Below, piece after piece: positions 17,945-26,115 of a stretch of DNA of 64,000 nt. The notes beneath the pieces are model-generated. The model saw only the letters and a list, made by a program, of their open reading frames with translations. It had not been told where the DNA came from and did not search any database. The DNA is from Bacteroidales bacterium (GTDB taxonomy: Bacteria > Bacteroidota > Bacteroidia > Bacteroidales > UBA10428): NCBI GenBank assembly GCA_016930375.1, contig JAFGGU010000005.1:1-64000 (forward strand), given 5' to 3'. The stretch's first letter is position 1. Each line of letters begins with the position of its first letter. A program made the translations under genes and the position numbers.

Positions 17945-18054
17945 TTGTATGTTGTAGGTTGTAAGTTGTAGGTTAAACATACAACATACAACCTACAACA
18001 TACAACCTACAACATACAACATACAACCTACAACCTACAACATACAACTTATAA
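17944..18054. repeat. 7-bp inverted tandem arrays GTTGTAN x4 / CNTACAA x10 between convergent lpdA and LytTR gene
   Basis: Left arm GTTGTAT, GTTGTAG, GTTGTAA, GTTGTAG (17944-17971). Right arm from 17978: ten units of CATACAA or CCTACAA, then CTTATAA (to 18054). Left and right units are reverse complements, so the left arm can pair with several registers of the longer right arm. The first repeat base is the last base of the lpdA stop codon, and the block fills almost the entire 117-bp gap between the two stops. Confidence 0.92.
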
Positions 18055-18061
18055 CCTCTTC

Positions 18062-18772
18062 CTACATCGCCCTGTCAATGATCCCGTAAAACTTATCCCT
18101 GTAAGGCAAACTGATGGGGATGAATTTCTCGCCGATAATGACGCGGTGACGGCTTACTGAATCAATTTTGCCCAGGGAAATGATATAAGACCGGTGAATC
18201 CTGCAGAATTCATCAGAAGGAAGTTTCTCCTCGATGGATGTCATGGACATCAGTGTCAAAAACAACTTTTGTTTTGTGTAAATTTTGATGTAGTCCTTCA
18301 GGCCTTCGATAAACAGGATATCATCAATGCTTATCTTTAATAACTTGTAATCGGCTTTGATAAAGATATACTGCTGTGGTTTCTGCCTGGTAACCGGTTG
18401 TTTTGCTGCTTTGGAAATCAGACTGCTGGCCTTGTTGACCGCCCTCAGAAATCGCTCAAAATCAAAAGGTTTAAGCAGGAAATCAACAACATCAAGTTCA
18501 TATCCATCCAGGGCATATTCCTTGAAACCGGTGGTAAAGATAACAGCCGGCCTGGTGATGATGCTTTTGAGGAATTGAATTCCATTCACGTCCGGCATAT
18601 GGATATCGAGAAACAATAGATCAATCTGGGTTTCTTCAAGAATTTGCATGGCTTCAATGGCATTCTGGCATTTCTTGACGAGGTTCAGAAAATAAACTCT
18701 GCCGATGAAGTGTTCCAACACCTCCAGTGCGGCAGGTTCGTCATCAACAACCAGACAATTGATCCGGTTCAT
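18062..18772 (-). CDS. LytTR-family response regulator
   Basis: A 236-aa DNA-binding regulator. Receiver domain at residues 1-120: acidic VVDDEP, phospho-acceptor Asp in LLFLDIHMPDVNG, the Thr of FTTGF and the Lys of LLKPF. LytTR DNA-binding domain at about 135-236: YIFIKADYKLLKI, ILFIEGLKDYIKIY, FCRIHRSYIIS. LytTR proteins bind short direct repeats and are normally paired with a LytS-type histidine kinase; none lies in this window. It is 5 bp downstream of the DUF4907 gene and so in one operon with it and the kelch lipoprotein. Confidence 0.95.
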   Translation of the reverse strand: MNRINCLVVDDEPAALEVLEHFIGRVYFLNLVKKCQNAIEAMQILEETQIDLLFLDIHMPDVNGIQFLKSIITRPAVIFTTGFKEYALDGYELDVVDFLLKPFDFERFLRAVNKASSLISKAAKQPVTRQKPQQYIFIKADYKLLKISIDDILFIEGLKDYIKIYTKQKLFLTLMSMTSIEEKLPSDEFCRIHRSYIISLGKIDSVSRHRVIIGEKFIPISLPYRDKFYGIIDRAM

Positions 18773-18777
18773 AGGCT

Positions 18778-19128
18778 TCAGTTTGCATTTTCCAGGTTGT
18801 CCAGTCCCAGCATCTTCAGGTCTTCTTTTGTGAGTGCCGGCAGTTTATGATTAACCAGTTTTTGTTTTACCAGCTTGCCTGCCTGACGAGCTGATCGTTT
18901 ATCGGGAAAGGCGACTTTCCCTTGAAGAACAGGAATAAAAGGCTGATCGATGTAAACTTTATCCTTCAAAAGGATCTGGTAACCCCAACCTTCCTGCACC
19001 TGGTATGTTCTGACCTTGATACCAGCCTGTGACGTATTGTGAAAAATGGCATAAACCAGCCAAGATAAAAAAAGAATAAAAAAAAGCGGATACAAGATCC
19101 GCCATTTTCTTTTATCAGTCCTCCTCAT
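18778..19128 (-). CDS. DUF4907-like single-pass membrane protein
   Basis: 116 aa from ATG 19128, which lies inside the upstream kelch gene (14-bp overlap). One N-terminal transmembrane helix (WRILYPLFFILFLSWLVYAIF, residues about 9-29), followed by a small soluble domain: IKVRTYQVQEGWGYQILLKDKVYIDQPFIPVL, then a helix around RSARQAGKLVKQKL. The pattern YQ..GWGY.I...K..I.QP.IP is the one I associate with DUF4907, found beside kelch lipoproteins in Bacteroidota. Function unknown. The overlap and 5-bp gap to the LytTR gene argue for a three-gene operon. Confidence 0.75.
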   Translation of the reverse strand: MRRTDKRKWRILYPLFFILFLSWLVYAIFHNTSQAGIKVRTYQVQEGWGYQILLKDKVYIDQPFIPVLQGKVAFPDKRSARQAGKLVKQKLVNHKLPALTKEDLKMLGLDNLENAN

Positions 19129-20128
19129 CGTAAGTCTCGGTAGGCTTGAACTCCCAGATATCGTCGAAGTAAAGGCTTGAACTCTGTCCGGTGGCAAGAA
19201 ATCCGCGTCCGTTTTCGGTGGTGAATGCAACAGCGTCAGTCCGCGTGGTGCCCTCGAAATTCGTACGGGTTGTCCACAGGTCCGTTGAAGGTGTGTATTC
19301 CCATACATCATTTTTAAGACTACCCACATCGCCGGTAGTAATGTAAGCCTTACCGGAAATGATGAAAGCCACTGCTTTCTTTCTGACTATGGTATAGCTG
19401 TCGTCATAGGATTCATCGCTGACATCACTTACTTTACGGAGTGCAGTCCAGGAATCGGTGGAAGGATCATACTTGTAAAAGTCTTTTGAGTATACACCAT
19501 TGTTATAACCGGTGCAGATATAACCTTCATTGCCGATCACAAATGCAACGGCATCCTGGATCTTCGACTGAAAGCTGGTTTTTTGTACCCAGGTATCACT
19601 AGACGGATTGTAAGCCCAAAAGTCTTTTTCGGCATTACCTGAAAAGCCGGTTCCTACATACCCAATGTCATCAATTGAAAAGGCCACGGCACCGTATCGT
19701 GCCAATCCACCGAATTCAGCCTCAACCGAATCCCAGGTGTTGGTGCCGGGATTGTATTTCCAGAAATCTTTATATTTAGCCAGCCCGTCATAACCGGTTC
19801 CCACATAACCATTTCCGGCAGCAGCGAATGCAACTGCGCCCTGTCTTGGCTTACCTTCGAATTCGGCGACCTGTGTCCAGTTATTTCGCTCGGCATCGAA
19901 CGCCCAGAAATCGGTCAGCCGGTCTTCACCATCATAACCTGTACCCACATAACCTATATTCCCGATGGCGAATGCAACGGCATCACCTCTTGCAACTCCC
20001 TCATAATCTGATTGTTCAATCCAATTGCCTATTAAATCTTCCTCATCATCTTTATCACACATTGCGGCTAAGGAAATTATACATATTGAAATCAATCCCA
20101 GGAACAAGTAATCTTTGAATATTTTCAT
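19115..20128 (-). CDS. Six-repeat kelch beta-propeller lipoprotein, probably surface-exposed
   Basis: 337 aa. Signal sequence MKIFKDYLFLGLISICIISLAAMC, with Cys followed by DKDDEED, close to the acidic export signal that sends Bacteroidota lipoproteins to the cell surface. Then six kelch units of about 47-58 residues, each with (R)xxAVAF...GYVGTGY...DFW.Y.P.T..W (starts near residues 47, 95, 144, 191, 249 and 296), forming one complete propeller. The fourth blade has an insert (SDVSDESYDDSYT). The C-terminus ends in acidic YDEED. It is the first gene of an operon with the DUF4907 and LytTR genes. Probably a binding or sensing protein; the ligand is unknown. Confidence 0.88.
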   Translation of the reverse strand: MKIFKDYLFLGLISICIISLAAMCDKDDEEDLIGNWIEQSDYEGVARGDAVAFAIGNIGYVGTGYDGEDRLTDFWAFDAERNNWTQVAEFEGKPRQGAVAFAAAGNGYVGTGYDGLAKYKDFWKYNPGTNTWDSVEAEFGGLARYGAVAFSIDDIGYVGTGFSGNAEKDFWAYNPSSDTWVQKTSFQSKIQDAVAFVIGNEGYICTGYNNGVYSKDFYKYDPSTDSWTALRKVSDVSDESYDDSYTIVRKKAVAFIISGKAYITTGDVGSLKNDVWEYTPSTDLWTTRTNFEGTTRTDAVAFTTENGRGFLATGQSSSLYFDDIWEFKPTETYDEED

Positions 20129-20252
20129 GAGTTTAAAATTTTCTTAAATGATATTATAAATTCGCGATGAATATAAACGCTTTTTTCAACATTTTAGCGT
20201 TTCAGTTTCTTAAGATTTGTTAATTAATAATTTTTAACGCTTTACAATTCGG

Positions 20253-20283
20253 CAAACATAGAACGCTGTTAAGGATTATTAAA
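20253..20283 (-). promoter_or_regulatory. Candidate promoter for the kelch-DUF4907-LytTR operon
   Basis: Minus strand: TTTA (20283-20280), 19 bp, perfect -7 TATGTTTG (20260-20253). The leader would be about 120 nt and would span three of the AACGCT-type hexamers. Confidence 0.4.
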
Positions 20284-20346
20284 ATATTTTAGATATTATT
20301 AACAAAAACAAAGATGAATCAATTATTTTTATCTACCAACTTAAAA

Positions 20347-20354
20347 TACATTTG
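20347..20354 (+). promoter_or_regulatory. Candidate -7 box for the DUF4270 gene
   Basis: TACATTTG fits TAnnTTTG, but the -33 position holds only a T-run and the ATG is 160 bp away, so the leader would be long. Confidence 0.3.
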
Positions 20355-20516
20355 TCTTCCTGATCTGGCTGGTCTTATTTCACCATTGTCAATTTAGTTT
20401 TCATAACCATAGATGAAATGAATATAACCGTCGATAAATATCTCTATACTGGTATATTATATTTTCAAACACTTTAACAGGTGGCTTACTTTGCTAAGTT
20501 TAAACAAGGTGTATAC

Positions 20517-21833
20517 ATGATAAAATATTCTGGTCTATTACTCCTGATTCTGGCTTTCTTTTCCTGTAGTAATGAGGATATGACGTTTCAGATCGGCAGC
20601 AAGTACGTTGATGTCAATACAAACATCCGTTACATTGATACTATTACAGTTCACAGTTTTACTGTGAGAATGGATTCCATCAGTACCTCCGATCTGAGCA
20701 AACCGGCTATGCTTGTCGGTAAGTATTCCGATCCTGAATTTGGAACTGTTTCGGCCAGGAGTTTTTTCAGGGTCGGGCCTCCCAATTCACTTTCTCTGCC
20801 GAACGATGCCGTATATGACTCCATTCAGCTCATCATGCTGTACAATGGATATGCGGCAGGTGATACCAATGCGGTTTACACCATCAGTGCCCACAGGTTA
20901 ACCAAAGCTTTGAAGAAAAGGGATGACGGCAAACTCTACAATACCTCCGTAACTGATTATAATCCTGTTCCTCTGGGCACTGCTTCCGTGGTTCCCTGGC
21001 CCAATACCTTTGATACATTGTGGATGAAGCTGGATGATGTTTTGGGAAAGGAACTGTTTGATCTGATTGATGAGAAGGATCCCGTGGTTGAGGAAAGTGA
21101 GCAATTTCTCAATTATTTCAAGGGATTCGCGCTCAGTTTCGATGAAGGTGATAAAGCTGCCATCGGGTTTGATTTTCCAACAACATCCACCGTTACCGAC
21201 GAGAAATCCTATCCGGTCATGCGTTTGTATTACCATTATTTTGACTTTCAATACCAGGATAAATACATTGATTTCCCCGTAGGTTCGATGAACCGGTCCT
21301 ACCAGTATAACCGGATTATGCTGACTGATCCTGTTGTTGATTTCCCGTCGGATCAGCGGGATAACCTGCCTGCCGGCTTATCTGACTCAAAAACTTATGT
21401 TCAGGCAGGAACCGGCCTTGTCACGCGGCTTGAAATACCCTATCTTAAAAACCTGCTGGCGCTGCACGATAACATCATCGTCATGAAAGCAGAACTCCAG
21501 CTTGAACCCATCCGGAATTCCTATTCTATTTTCCCGCTCCCGGAGAATGTTTCTGTTTATGCCTCTGACCGGATCAATCGTTTTCTCGGTTATTTCATAG
21601 CATCCGCGGACCTTACCATCGATGACGTTTACCAGGAAGAAACCTGGTATACCATTGATATCACCGATTTCATCAAGTACAAGCTACTGGAACAATCCGA
21701 AGACATCCCTGCCCTTTTGGTTACTGTTGCACCGGAGAATCTTAATAAAACCTTCGACAGAGTTGTGCTGGGAAGTCAAAACCACGCTGAGAACAGGGTA
21801 AAATTGAAGGTATATTATCTAAATTACGAGTAA
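20517..21833 (+). CDS. DUF4270-like lipoprotein
   Basis: 438 aa from ATG 20517; a GTG start 36 bp upstream would only add a polar stretch before the signal. Signal MIKYSGLLLLILAFFSC with lipobox FFSC. The mature part resembles DUF4270 proteins of Bacteroidota: IGSKYVDVNTNIRYIDTITVHSFTVRMDSI near the N-terminus, GKYSDPEFGTVSARSFFRV, then a beta-rich body with VVMKAELQLEP-like and WYTIDITDFIKYKL segments. Function unknown. It is 10 bp upstream of an outer-membrane protein gene, so the two probably form an operon, and it faces the kelch/DUF4907/LytTR operon divergently. Confidence 0.82.
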   Translation: MIKYSGLLLLILAFFSCSNEDMTFQIGSKYVDVNTNIRYIDTITVHSFTVRMDSISTSDLSKPAMLVGKYSDPEFGTVSARSFFRVGPPNSLSLPNDAVYDSIQLIMLYNGYAAGDTNAVYTISAHRLTKALKKRDDGKLYNTSVTDYNPVPLGTASVVPWPNTFDTLWMKLDDVLGKELFDLIDEKDPVVEESEQFLNYFKGFALSFDEGDKAAIGFDFPTTSTVTDEKSYPVMRLYYHYFDFQYQDKYIDFPVGSMNRSYQYNRIMLTDPVVDFPSDQRDNLPAGLSDSKTYVQAGTGLVTRLEIPYLKNLLALHDNIIVMKAELQLEPIRNSYSIFPLPENVSVYASDRINRFLGYFIASADLTIDDVYQEETWYTIDITDFIKYKLLEQSEDIPALLVTVAPENLNKTFDRVVLGSQNHAENRVKLKVYYLNYE

Positions 21834-21843
21834 AGCATTAATA

Positions 21844-23082
21844 ATGAGAAAACTGCTACTTCTGCTGGTATTATCTGTAACACAACTCATCGGCTTCGCA
21901 CAGGTCCGGTCGCACCTTCCCTATTCCATATTCGGCATTGGTGAGCTTAGAACCAAAGGATTTGCCCGAAACATGGGCATGGGCCGGTCGGGAATCGGGC
22001 TTTCCTCCGATTTTTATCTGAACAATCAGAATCCGGCCTCCTATCATACATTAGATAGTGTTTCTTTTTTCTTCGATTTCGGACTAAGCGGGGATTTCGT
22101 GAAATCCAGCACGGCCAATATCTCCCAGAAAGCCAGGGACCTGAATCTGAGAAATATCGCCCTGGGATTTCGTGTTAACCCAAGGTGGTCAGCTAGTTTT
22201 GGAATCGCACCTTACAGTACGGTGGGATATAAAATTGTTGCCGAAAGAGATGTGGAAGGGACATTTGATAAGATGGAAGCCGAATTGGTTGGGAAAGGCG
22301 GCTTAAACCAGTTTTATTGGGACAATTCCTACCTGTTGTTCAATAATCTGAGCCTGGGTGTTAACTTCACCTACTTATTCGGGAATATCGAATCGACGGA
22401 AAAAATAACCTATGATTTATTCGATAAAGAGATCTATGCCAAACAGTTGTCCTACCTGAACAAGGTGTATGCCGATTTCGGGCTGCAATACTTTTTCATC
22501 ATCCAAAAAAAGACATTGGTTACCCTTGGGGGAGTTTTCGGGAACAGTCACCGGCTTAACTTCAAGGAAAGAATAAATATTTTTGACTCCGACGGAAACG
22601 TTCTGGAAGACAAAATTACCCGAAAAGGAATCTTTGAATTCCCCATGTATTACGGCGGAGGCATTTCCGTACAATACGATAAAAAGCTTACTGTCAGTGC
22701 CGATTACGTATTTCACAACTGGTCAGGAACCACCCAGAAAGAAAAGAACTTCACTTACAGAAATACCAATTTCTACAGGGTGGGTGCTGAATTTCTTCCC
22801 GGCCGGTTTAATCAGTATGGATATCTGGGCAGAATAAGCTACCGGGCAGGATTTTATCATGAAAACTCTTACCTGGAGGTCAATGAGAAAACAATTACGG
22901 ATAACGGAATCACACTGGGACTCGGAATACCTTTTCTGCAGAACAAAACAAGCATCAACATTGCCTATAATACCGGCGTCAGGGGAACAATCGACAACGG
23001 GCTGATCAAGGAAAATTACCAAATGGTCATGGTCAGTCTGACACTCCACGACTGGTGGTTCATAAAACGTAAGTTTGACTGA
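21844..23082 (+). CDS. Outer-membrane beta-barrel protein (FadL/PorV-like fold suspected)
   Basis: 412 aa. Signal peptide MRKLLLLLVLSVTQLIGFAQ. The mature start (SHLPYSIFGIGELRTKGFARNMGMGRSGIGLS...NNQNPASYHTLD) resembles the N-terminal plug-like region of Bacteroidota FadL/PorV-type barrels (NPAS.. motif). It is followed by amphipathic strands and a final strand YQMVMVSLTLHDWWFIKRKFD. The barrel assignment is structural inference and the transported compound is unknown. Transcribed with the DUF4270 lipoprotein; a hairpin follows the stop. Confidence 0.78.
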   Translation: MRKLLLLLVLSVTQLIGFAQVRSHLPYSIFGIGELRTKGFARNMGMGRSGIGLSSDFYLNNQNPASYHTLDSVSFFFDFGLSGDFVKSSTANISQKARDLNLRNIALGFRVNPRWSASFGIAPYSTVGYKIVAERDVEGTFDKMEAELVGKGGLNQFYWDNSYLLFNNLSLGVNFTYLFGNIESTEKITYDLFDKEIYAKQLSYLNKVYADFGLQYFFIIQKKTLVTLGGVFGNSHRLNFKERINIFDSDGNVLEDKITRKGIFEFPMYYGGGISVQYDKKLTVSADYVFHNWSGTTQKEKNFTYRNTNFYRVGAEFLPGRFNQYGYLGRISYRAGFYHENSYLEVNEKTITDNGITLGLGIPFLQNKTSINIAYNTGVRGTIDNGLIKENYQMVMVSLTLHDWWFIKRKFD

Positions 23083-23090
23083 CAGAAAAA

Positions 23091-23121
23091 CAAAAACCAC
23101 CCGTTCTGCGAGTGGTTCTTG
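23091..23121 (+). terminator. Hairpin after the outer-membrane protein gene
   Basis: CAAAAACCAC (23091-23100) pairs with GTGGTTCTTG (23112-23121), 9 of 10 positions, loop 11 nt, beginning 8 bp after the stop and followed by TTTA. The A-rich 5' side could also serve the convergent small gene. Confidence 0.55.
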
Positions 23122-23147
23122 TTTATGCCAAATAGGTGGGAAACCTC

Positions 23148-23354
23148 TTAGTAGGTGAACTGATACCTTTTTCTGAGTTCCTTTTGATAGTCTCCTATCT
23201 TTCTTTCCAGATCATCAATCTCACTTTTTAGCCTGCCGGTATCATGTCCCTCTGATTCGAGTTCACGAATGAAACGCCGATTAATGATAATTTTCTTCTG
23301 GCATTCATAAATGCTTGAGATCAGACTTTTGATGTTGTACTTTACATCAAGCAT
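23148..23354 (-). CDS. Small coiled-coil protein, unknown function
   Basis: 68 aa, highly charged (MLDVKYNIKSLISSIYECQK at the start; RELESEGHDTGRLKSEIDDLERKIGDYQKELRKRY toward the end, split here only as description). Heptad-like spacing of I/L suggests one long amphipathic helix or hairpin. No signal peptide and no family I recognise. Codon usage looks like its neighbours and there is no overlapping gene, so I accept it as real with moderate confidence. It stands alone between two hairpins and 322 bp downstream of the exporter operon. Confidence 0.55.
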   Translation of the reverse strand: MLDVKYNIKSLISSIYECQKKIIINRRFIRELESEGHDTGRLKSEIDDLERKIGDYQKELRKRYQFTY

Positions 23355-23676
23355 AGCGATAAGATTAAGTTAGTAGATTGCCCGTAAATATCGCTTCATC
23401 TAATAAACAGATAGCGGTGTCGATTAAACTAAGCGAATTTATAACTTATTAACTACTTTTTCAACAGATTTGTTTCACTTTTCAACTACTTTTTTCGATA
23501 ATTTTTTCAATTTTTGACGAATAGTCTATGTGCCTGATTACCTGTATAAAATGAAACAACCCCTGTGCCTGGCAGGGGTTGAATCACTAACCTAAAATAA
23601 ACCTAAAATTAAACACTAAAAAAGGAACAAACTGAACTACCTATTAGCTACCTAACCAATAACCTAATATATATAA
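23355..23676. other. Gene-free stretch with hairpin and C/A-rich leader-like sequence
   Basis: 322 bp. The left half (23400-23520) is T/A-rich with repeated TTTTTCAA and ACTACTTTTT motifs. A strong hairpin at 23557-23581 is followed on the plus strand by about 85 bases almost free of G (CTAACCTAAAATAAACCTAA and similar). That composition resembles long Bacteroidota 5' leaders, but no plus-strand gene follows. Confidence 0.6.
23557..23581 (-). terminator. Hairpin terminator candidate of the exporter operon
   Basis: CAACCCCTG and CAGGGGTTG form a perfect 9-bp stem around a 7-nt loop. On the minus strand it is followed by TTTCATTTTA, a weak U-rich tail, about 95 bp after the adaptor gene's stop. 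Read on the plus strand it precedes a C/A-rich leader instead. Confidence 0.5.
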
Positions 23677-24804
23677 TTAACTCTGGGTGTCTTCTTCAGC
23701 GGTCTTTTTGACCTCTTCCTGCTTCTGGCCTTTAATCTTGTCATCCATTCCTACGCCTTCCTTTATCTCAATATTGACGCCATCGGAAAGCCCTGTTTTT
23801 ATATAACGTTTCTCAAATACCTGGGGTTGGGTTTCAATTTCAACATAAGCAGAATCGCCTTCCTTTTCAAACTTGATCAGGCTTTCGGAAATCACCATAA
23901 CGCTATCCTTGCGATCAAGCACAATATCAGCATTGGCACTGTATCCTGCCCTGATGAATGAGTTATCTTTAAGTTTCACATCAGCTTTGATTTCAAACTG
24001 AATAGCCCCGTTTTCTTCCTTGCCTTTTGGAGCAATATATTCCAATACGGCGTCATATTTTTCATCTTCAATGGCGCCAATTGAGAGGATCAGGGGCATA
24101 CCCAACTTCAGCTTCCCCACTTCGGTCTCATCCACTTTTCCTTCAAAGATCATCTCACCCATGTCTGCAACGCTTGCTATGGTTGTACCTTCGTTGAAAG
24201 TATTGGATTCGATCACTGAATTTCCAACCTCTACGGGTACATCAAGCACCATGCCTTCAATTGTGGAACGGATCAGGGTATTGGTTGCGGTACCGGACTT
24301 CTTTGACACCCCTTCTTTAATCAACTGCAGATTTGATTCTGCGGCTTCCTGTTCTTCCAAAGCATTCATATACGACAGCCTGAATTGCTGAAACTCAGCC
24401 TCCGGAATCACGCCCTGTTCGAATACCTTCTTCTGGCGTTCGTATACCAGTTTGGCATCTTCATAGTTTATTTTTGCCCTGTTTAACCGCGACTCTGCAT
24501 TATTCAGTTCCACCATATTGGGAATGATCTTTACCCGGGCTATGAGGTCGCCCTTCTTTACCTCCTGGCCGGCTTCAATGTAAACCTCTTCGACAATCCC
24601 TGAAACCTGCGGTTTTATTTCTATTTCCTTGCGGGGAACAACAGAACCTGTCGCAACGGTTTTCTTAATTACATCAGACATAAACGGAGACTTGATCTCA
24701 TAAATCACCGGTTTCTTTTTGGACTTCTGGTACAGGAAAAACATGGTTCCACCTATAGCGCCTATTATAACTACCAGCAAGGATATTTTCAGTACTTTTT
24801 TCAT
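23677..24804 (-). CDS. MacA/HlyD-type periplasmic adaptor of an ABC exporter
   Basis: 375 aa. N-terminal membrane anchor (ISLLVVIIGAIGGTMFFLY, residues about 7-25). Lipoyl half-motifs VVPRKEIEIKPQVSGIVEEVYIEAGQEVKKGDLIARV and NTLIRSTIEGMVLDVPVEVG flank a coiled-coil hairpin (about residues 100-165, NAESRLNRAKINYEDAKLVYERQKKVF region). A beta-barrel domain with GKVDETEVGKLKLGMPL follows. The C-terminus is lysine/glutamate-rich. The adaptor would bridge the inner-membrane permeases to an outer-membrane TolC-type channel, which is not encoded here. Last gene of a four-gene operon. Confidence 0.92.
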   Translation of the reverse strand: MKKVLKISLLVVIIGAIGGTMFFLYQKSKKKPVIYEIKSPFMSDVIKKTVATGSVVPRKEIEIKPQVSGIVEEVYIEAGQEVKKGDLIARVKIIPNMVELNNAESRLNRAKINYEDAKLVYERQKKVFEQGVIPEAEFQQFRLSYMNALEEQEAAESNLQLIKEGVSKKSGTATNTLIRSTIEGMVLDVPVEVGNSVIESNTFNEGTTIASVADMGEMIFEGKVDETEVGKLKLGMPLILSIGAIEDEKYDAVLEYIAPKGKEENGAIQFEIKADVKLKDNSFIRAGYSANADIVLDRKDSVMVISESLIKFEKEGDSAYVEIETQPQVFEKRYIKTGLSDGVNIEIKEGVGMDDKIKGQKQEEVKKTAEEDTQS

Positions 24805-24838
24805 GGATATTAAATTATGGATTTGTTTTCATAAGTTT

Positions 24839-26104
24839 TTAGTCAGCCCGCAATGCTTCTACAGGTTTGATACTTACTGCTTTTTTCGCAGGGATGAATC
24901 CTGCCAGCAAACCGGCTATGATCAGCACAACCAATGCAATAACAGCCGTATTAAAGTCCACTCCCGGATTCTTGAACGTCTCTCCTTCTGCACCGGAACT
25001 TACCATCTGGTAATTGATGAATTCCAGGATCGACACACCCAAAACCAGGCCAATCATACCTGACAGGGAGGTCAGTGTAACCGATTCCATCAGTATCTGT
25101 CCGATTACCTTCCAGGGTGTGGCACCTATGGACCGCTGGATCCCAATCTCTTTGGTACGTTCCTTGACAACGATCAGCATGATGTTGCTTACGCCTACAA
25201 CGCCGGCAAATAAAGTCCCGATTCCCACGATCCAGATAAGCATATCGATTCCGTTGAATAATCCGTTCATCTGTTTAAATTCCTCTTCAAGGTTCACGTG
25301 TCCGAAAGCCATTTCGTCCTCAGGCGCTACTTTATTGCGCTCGGCCAGAATCGCCATTACCTTCTTTTCAACCACGGAGACGGGAATATTTTCTTTGGCA
25401 GTTACCGCAATAAAATGAACTTCATCACCCATGTTGTATGCAATCTGCAATGACGTAAAGGGTATGAAAATGGATTTTTCCTTATCACTGCCGAAGCTGA
25501 TGTTTTTATTTCGCGGCTCAAAAACCCCCACAACCTGGAAATATACTCCCCTGATCCGGATATACTGACCGATGGGATCCTCGTCCAAATCAAAAAGTTC
25601 GTCTCTGACTCTGTTTCCAATAACCGCCACTTTGCGGTTTTCACGAATATCAATTTCATTTATCTCTCTCCCCGACAGCATTGTAACCGGATCAATACGG
25701 AAGAAATCAGGATAATCGCCAAAAATATCATAGGATGCAGTTTTAATACCCCTGACTACATTGTTATCACCGTTACCCGACCAGGGTTGAAGCCTGGGAG
25801 CGAGGTAACCCATCTCAGGAACACCTTCCCTGAGCGCTTTCATATCTTCATTGTTAAAAAGCCAGTTTCTTCCGCGCGGCAAACCTTTGTAAGGTATCGT
25901 AGTCTGCCTGGTCCACATAAAAGAACTGTTGGTGGCAAAATCCTGGAAACCGTCGTATACCGAATTCCGCAATCCATTGCCCGATCCGGTCATGATGATG
26001 AGCATCAGGATACCCCAGAACACCCCGAAGGCCGTCATAAACGTTCTCAGTTTATTGCTCTTCAGCGTGCTATATATTTCCTGCCATCTGTCTCTGTCAA
26101 ACAT
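24839..26104 (-). CDS. MacB-like ABC exporter permease (copy 2)
   Basis: 421 aa. N-terminal transmembrane helix (LRTFMTAFGVFWGILMLIIMTGSG), a large periplasmic MacB-type domain (about residues 50-285), and an FtsX-type membrane domain of three helices (LIWIVGIGTLFAGVVGVSNIMLIVVKERTKEIGIQRSIGATPWKV, then two more). It ends with the family tail AKKAVSIKPVEALRAD. It is paralogous to the next gene upstream (shared MFDxDxWQEI start and matching FtsX core), pointing to a tandem duplication giving a heterodimeric permease. No ATPase domain is fused; the ATPase is separate. Confidence 0.94.
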   Translation of the reverse strand: MFDRDRWQEIYSTLKSNKLRTFMTAFGVFWGILMLIIMTGSGNGLRNSVYDGFQDFATNSSFMWTRQTTIPYKGLPRGRNWLFNNEDMKALREGVPEMGYLAPRLQPWSGNGDNNVVRGIKTASYDIFGDYPDFFRIDPVTMLSGREINEIDIRENRKVAVIGNRVRDELFDLDEDPIGQYIRIRGVYFQVVGVFEPRNKNISFGSDKEKSIFIPFTSLQIAYNMGDEVHFIAVTAKENIPVSVVEKKVMAILAERNKVAPEDEMAFGHVNLEEEFKQMNGLFNGIDMLIWIVGIGTLFAGVVGVSNIMLIVVKERTKEIGIQRSIGATPWKVIGQILMESVTLTSLSGMIGLVLGVSILEFINYQMVSSGAEGETFKNPGVDFNTAVIALVVLIIAGLLAGFIPAKKAVSIKPVEALRAD

Positions 26105-26115
26105 AACGGTTCAAT

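Larger units (their letters stand above)
20129..20516. other. AT-rich divergent control region with four AACGCT hexamers
   Basis: 388 bp without a credible gene between the divergent kelch and DUF4270 lipoprotein genes. AACGCT occurs at 20176, 20236 and 20262, and inverted (AGCGTT) at 20196; the first pair forms AAACGC-N16-GCGTTT. Candidate promoters for both directions lie within it. The remainder is A/T-rich with no stable hairpin that I can see. Confidence 0.55.

Noticed and set aside
17944..18054. Possible CRISPR array
   Set aside because: Units of 7 bp are contiguous with no unique spacers and there are no cas genes; the same holds for every other array here.
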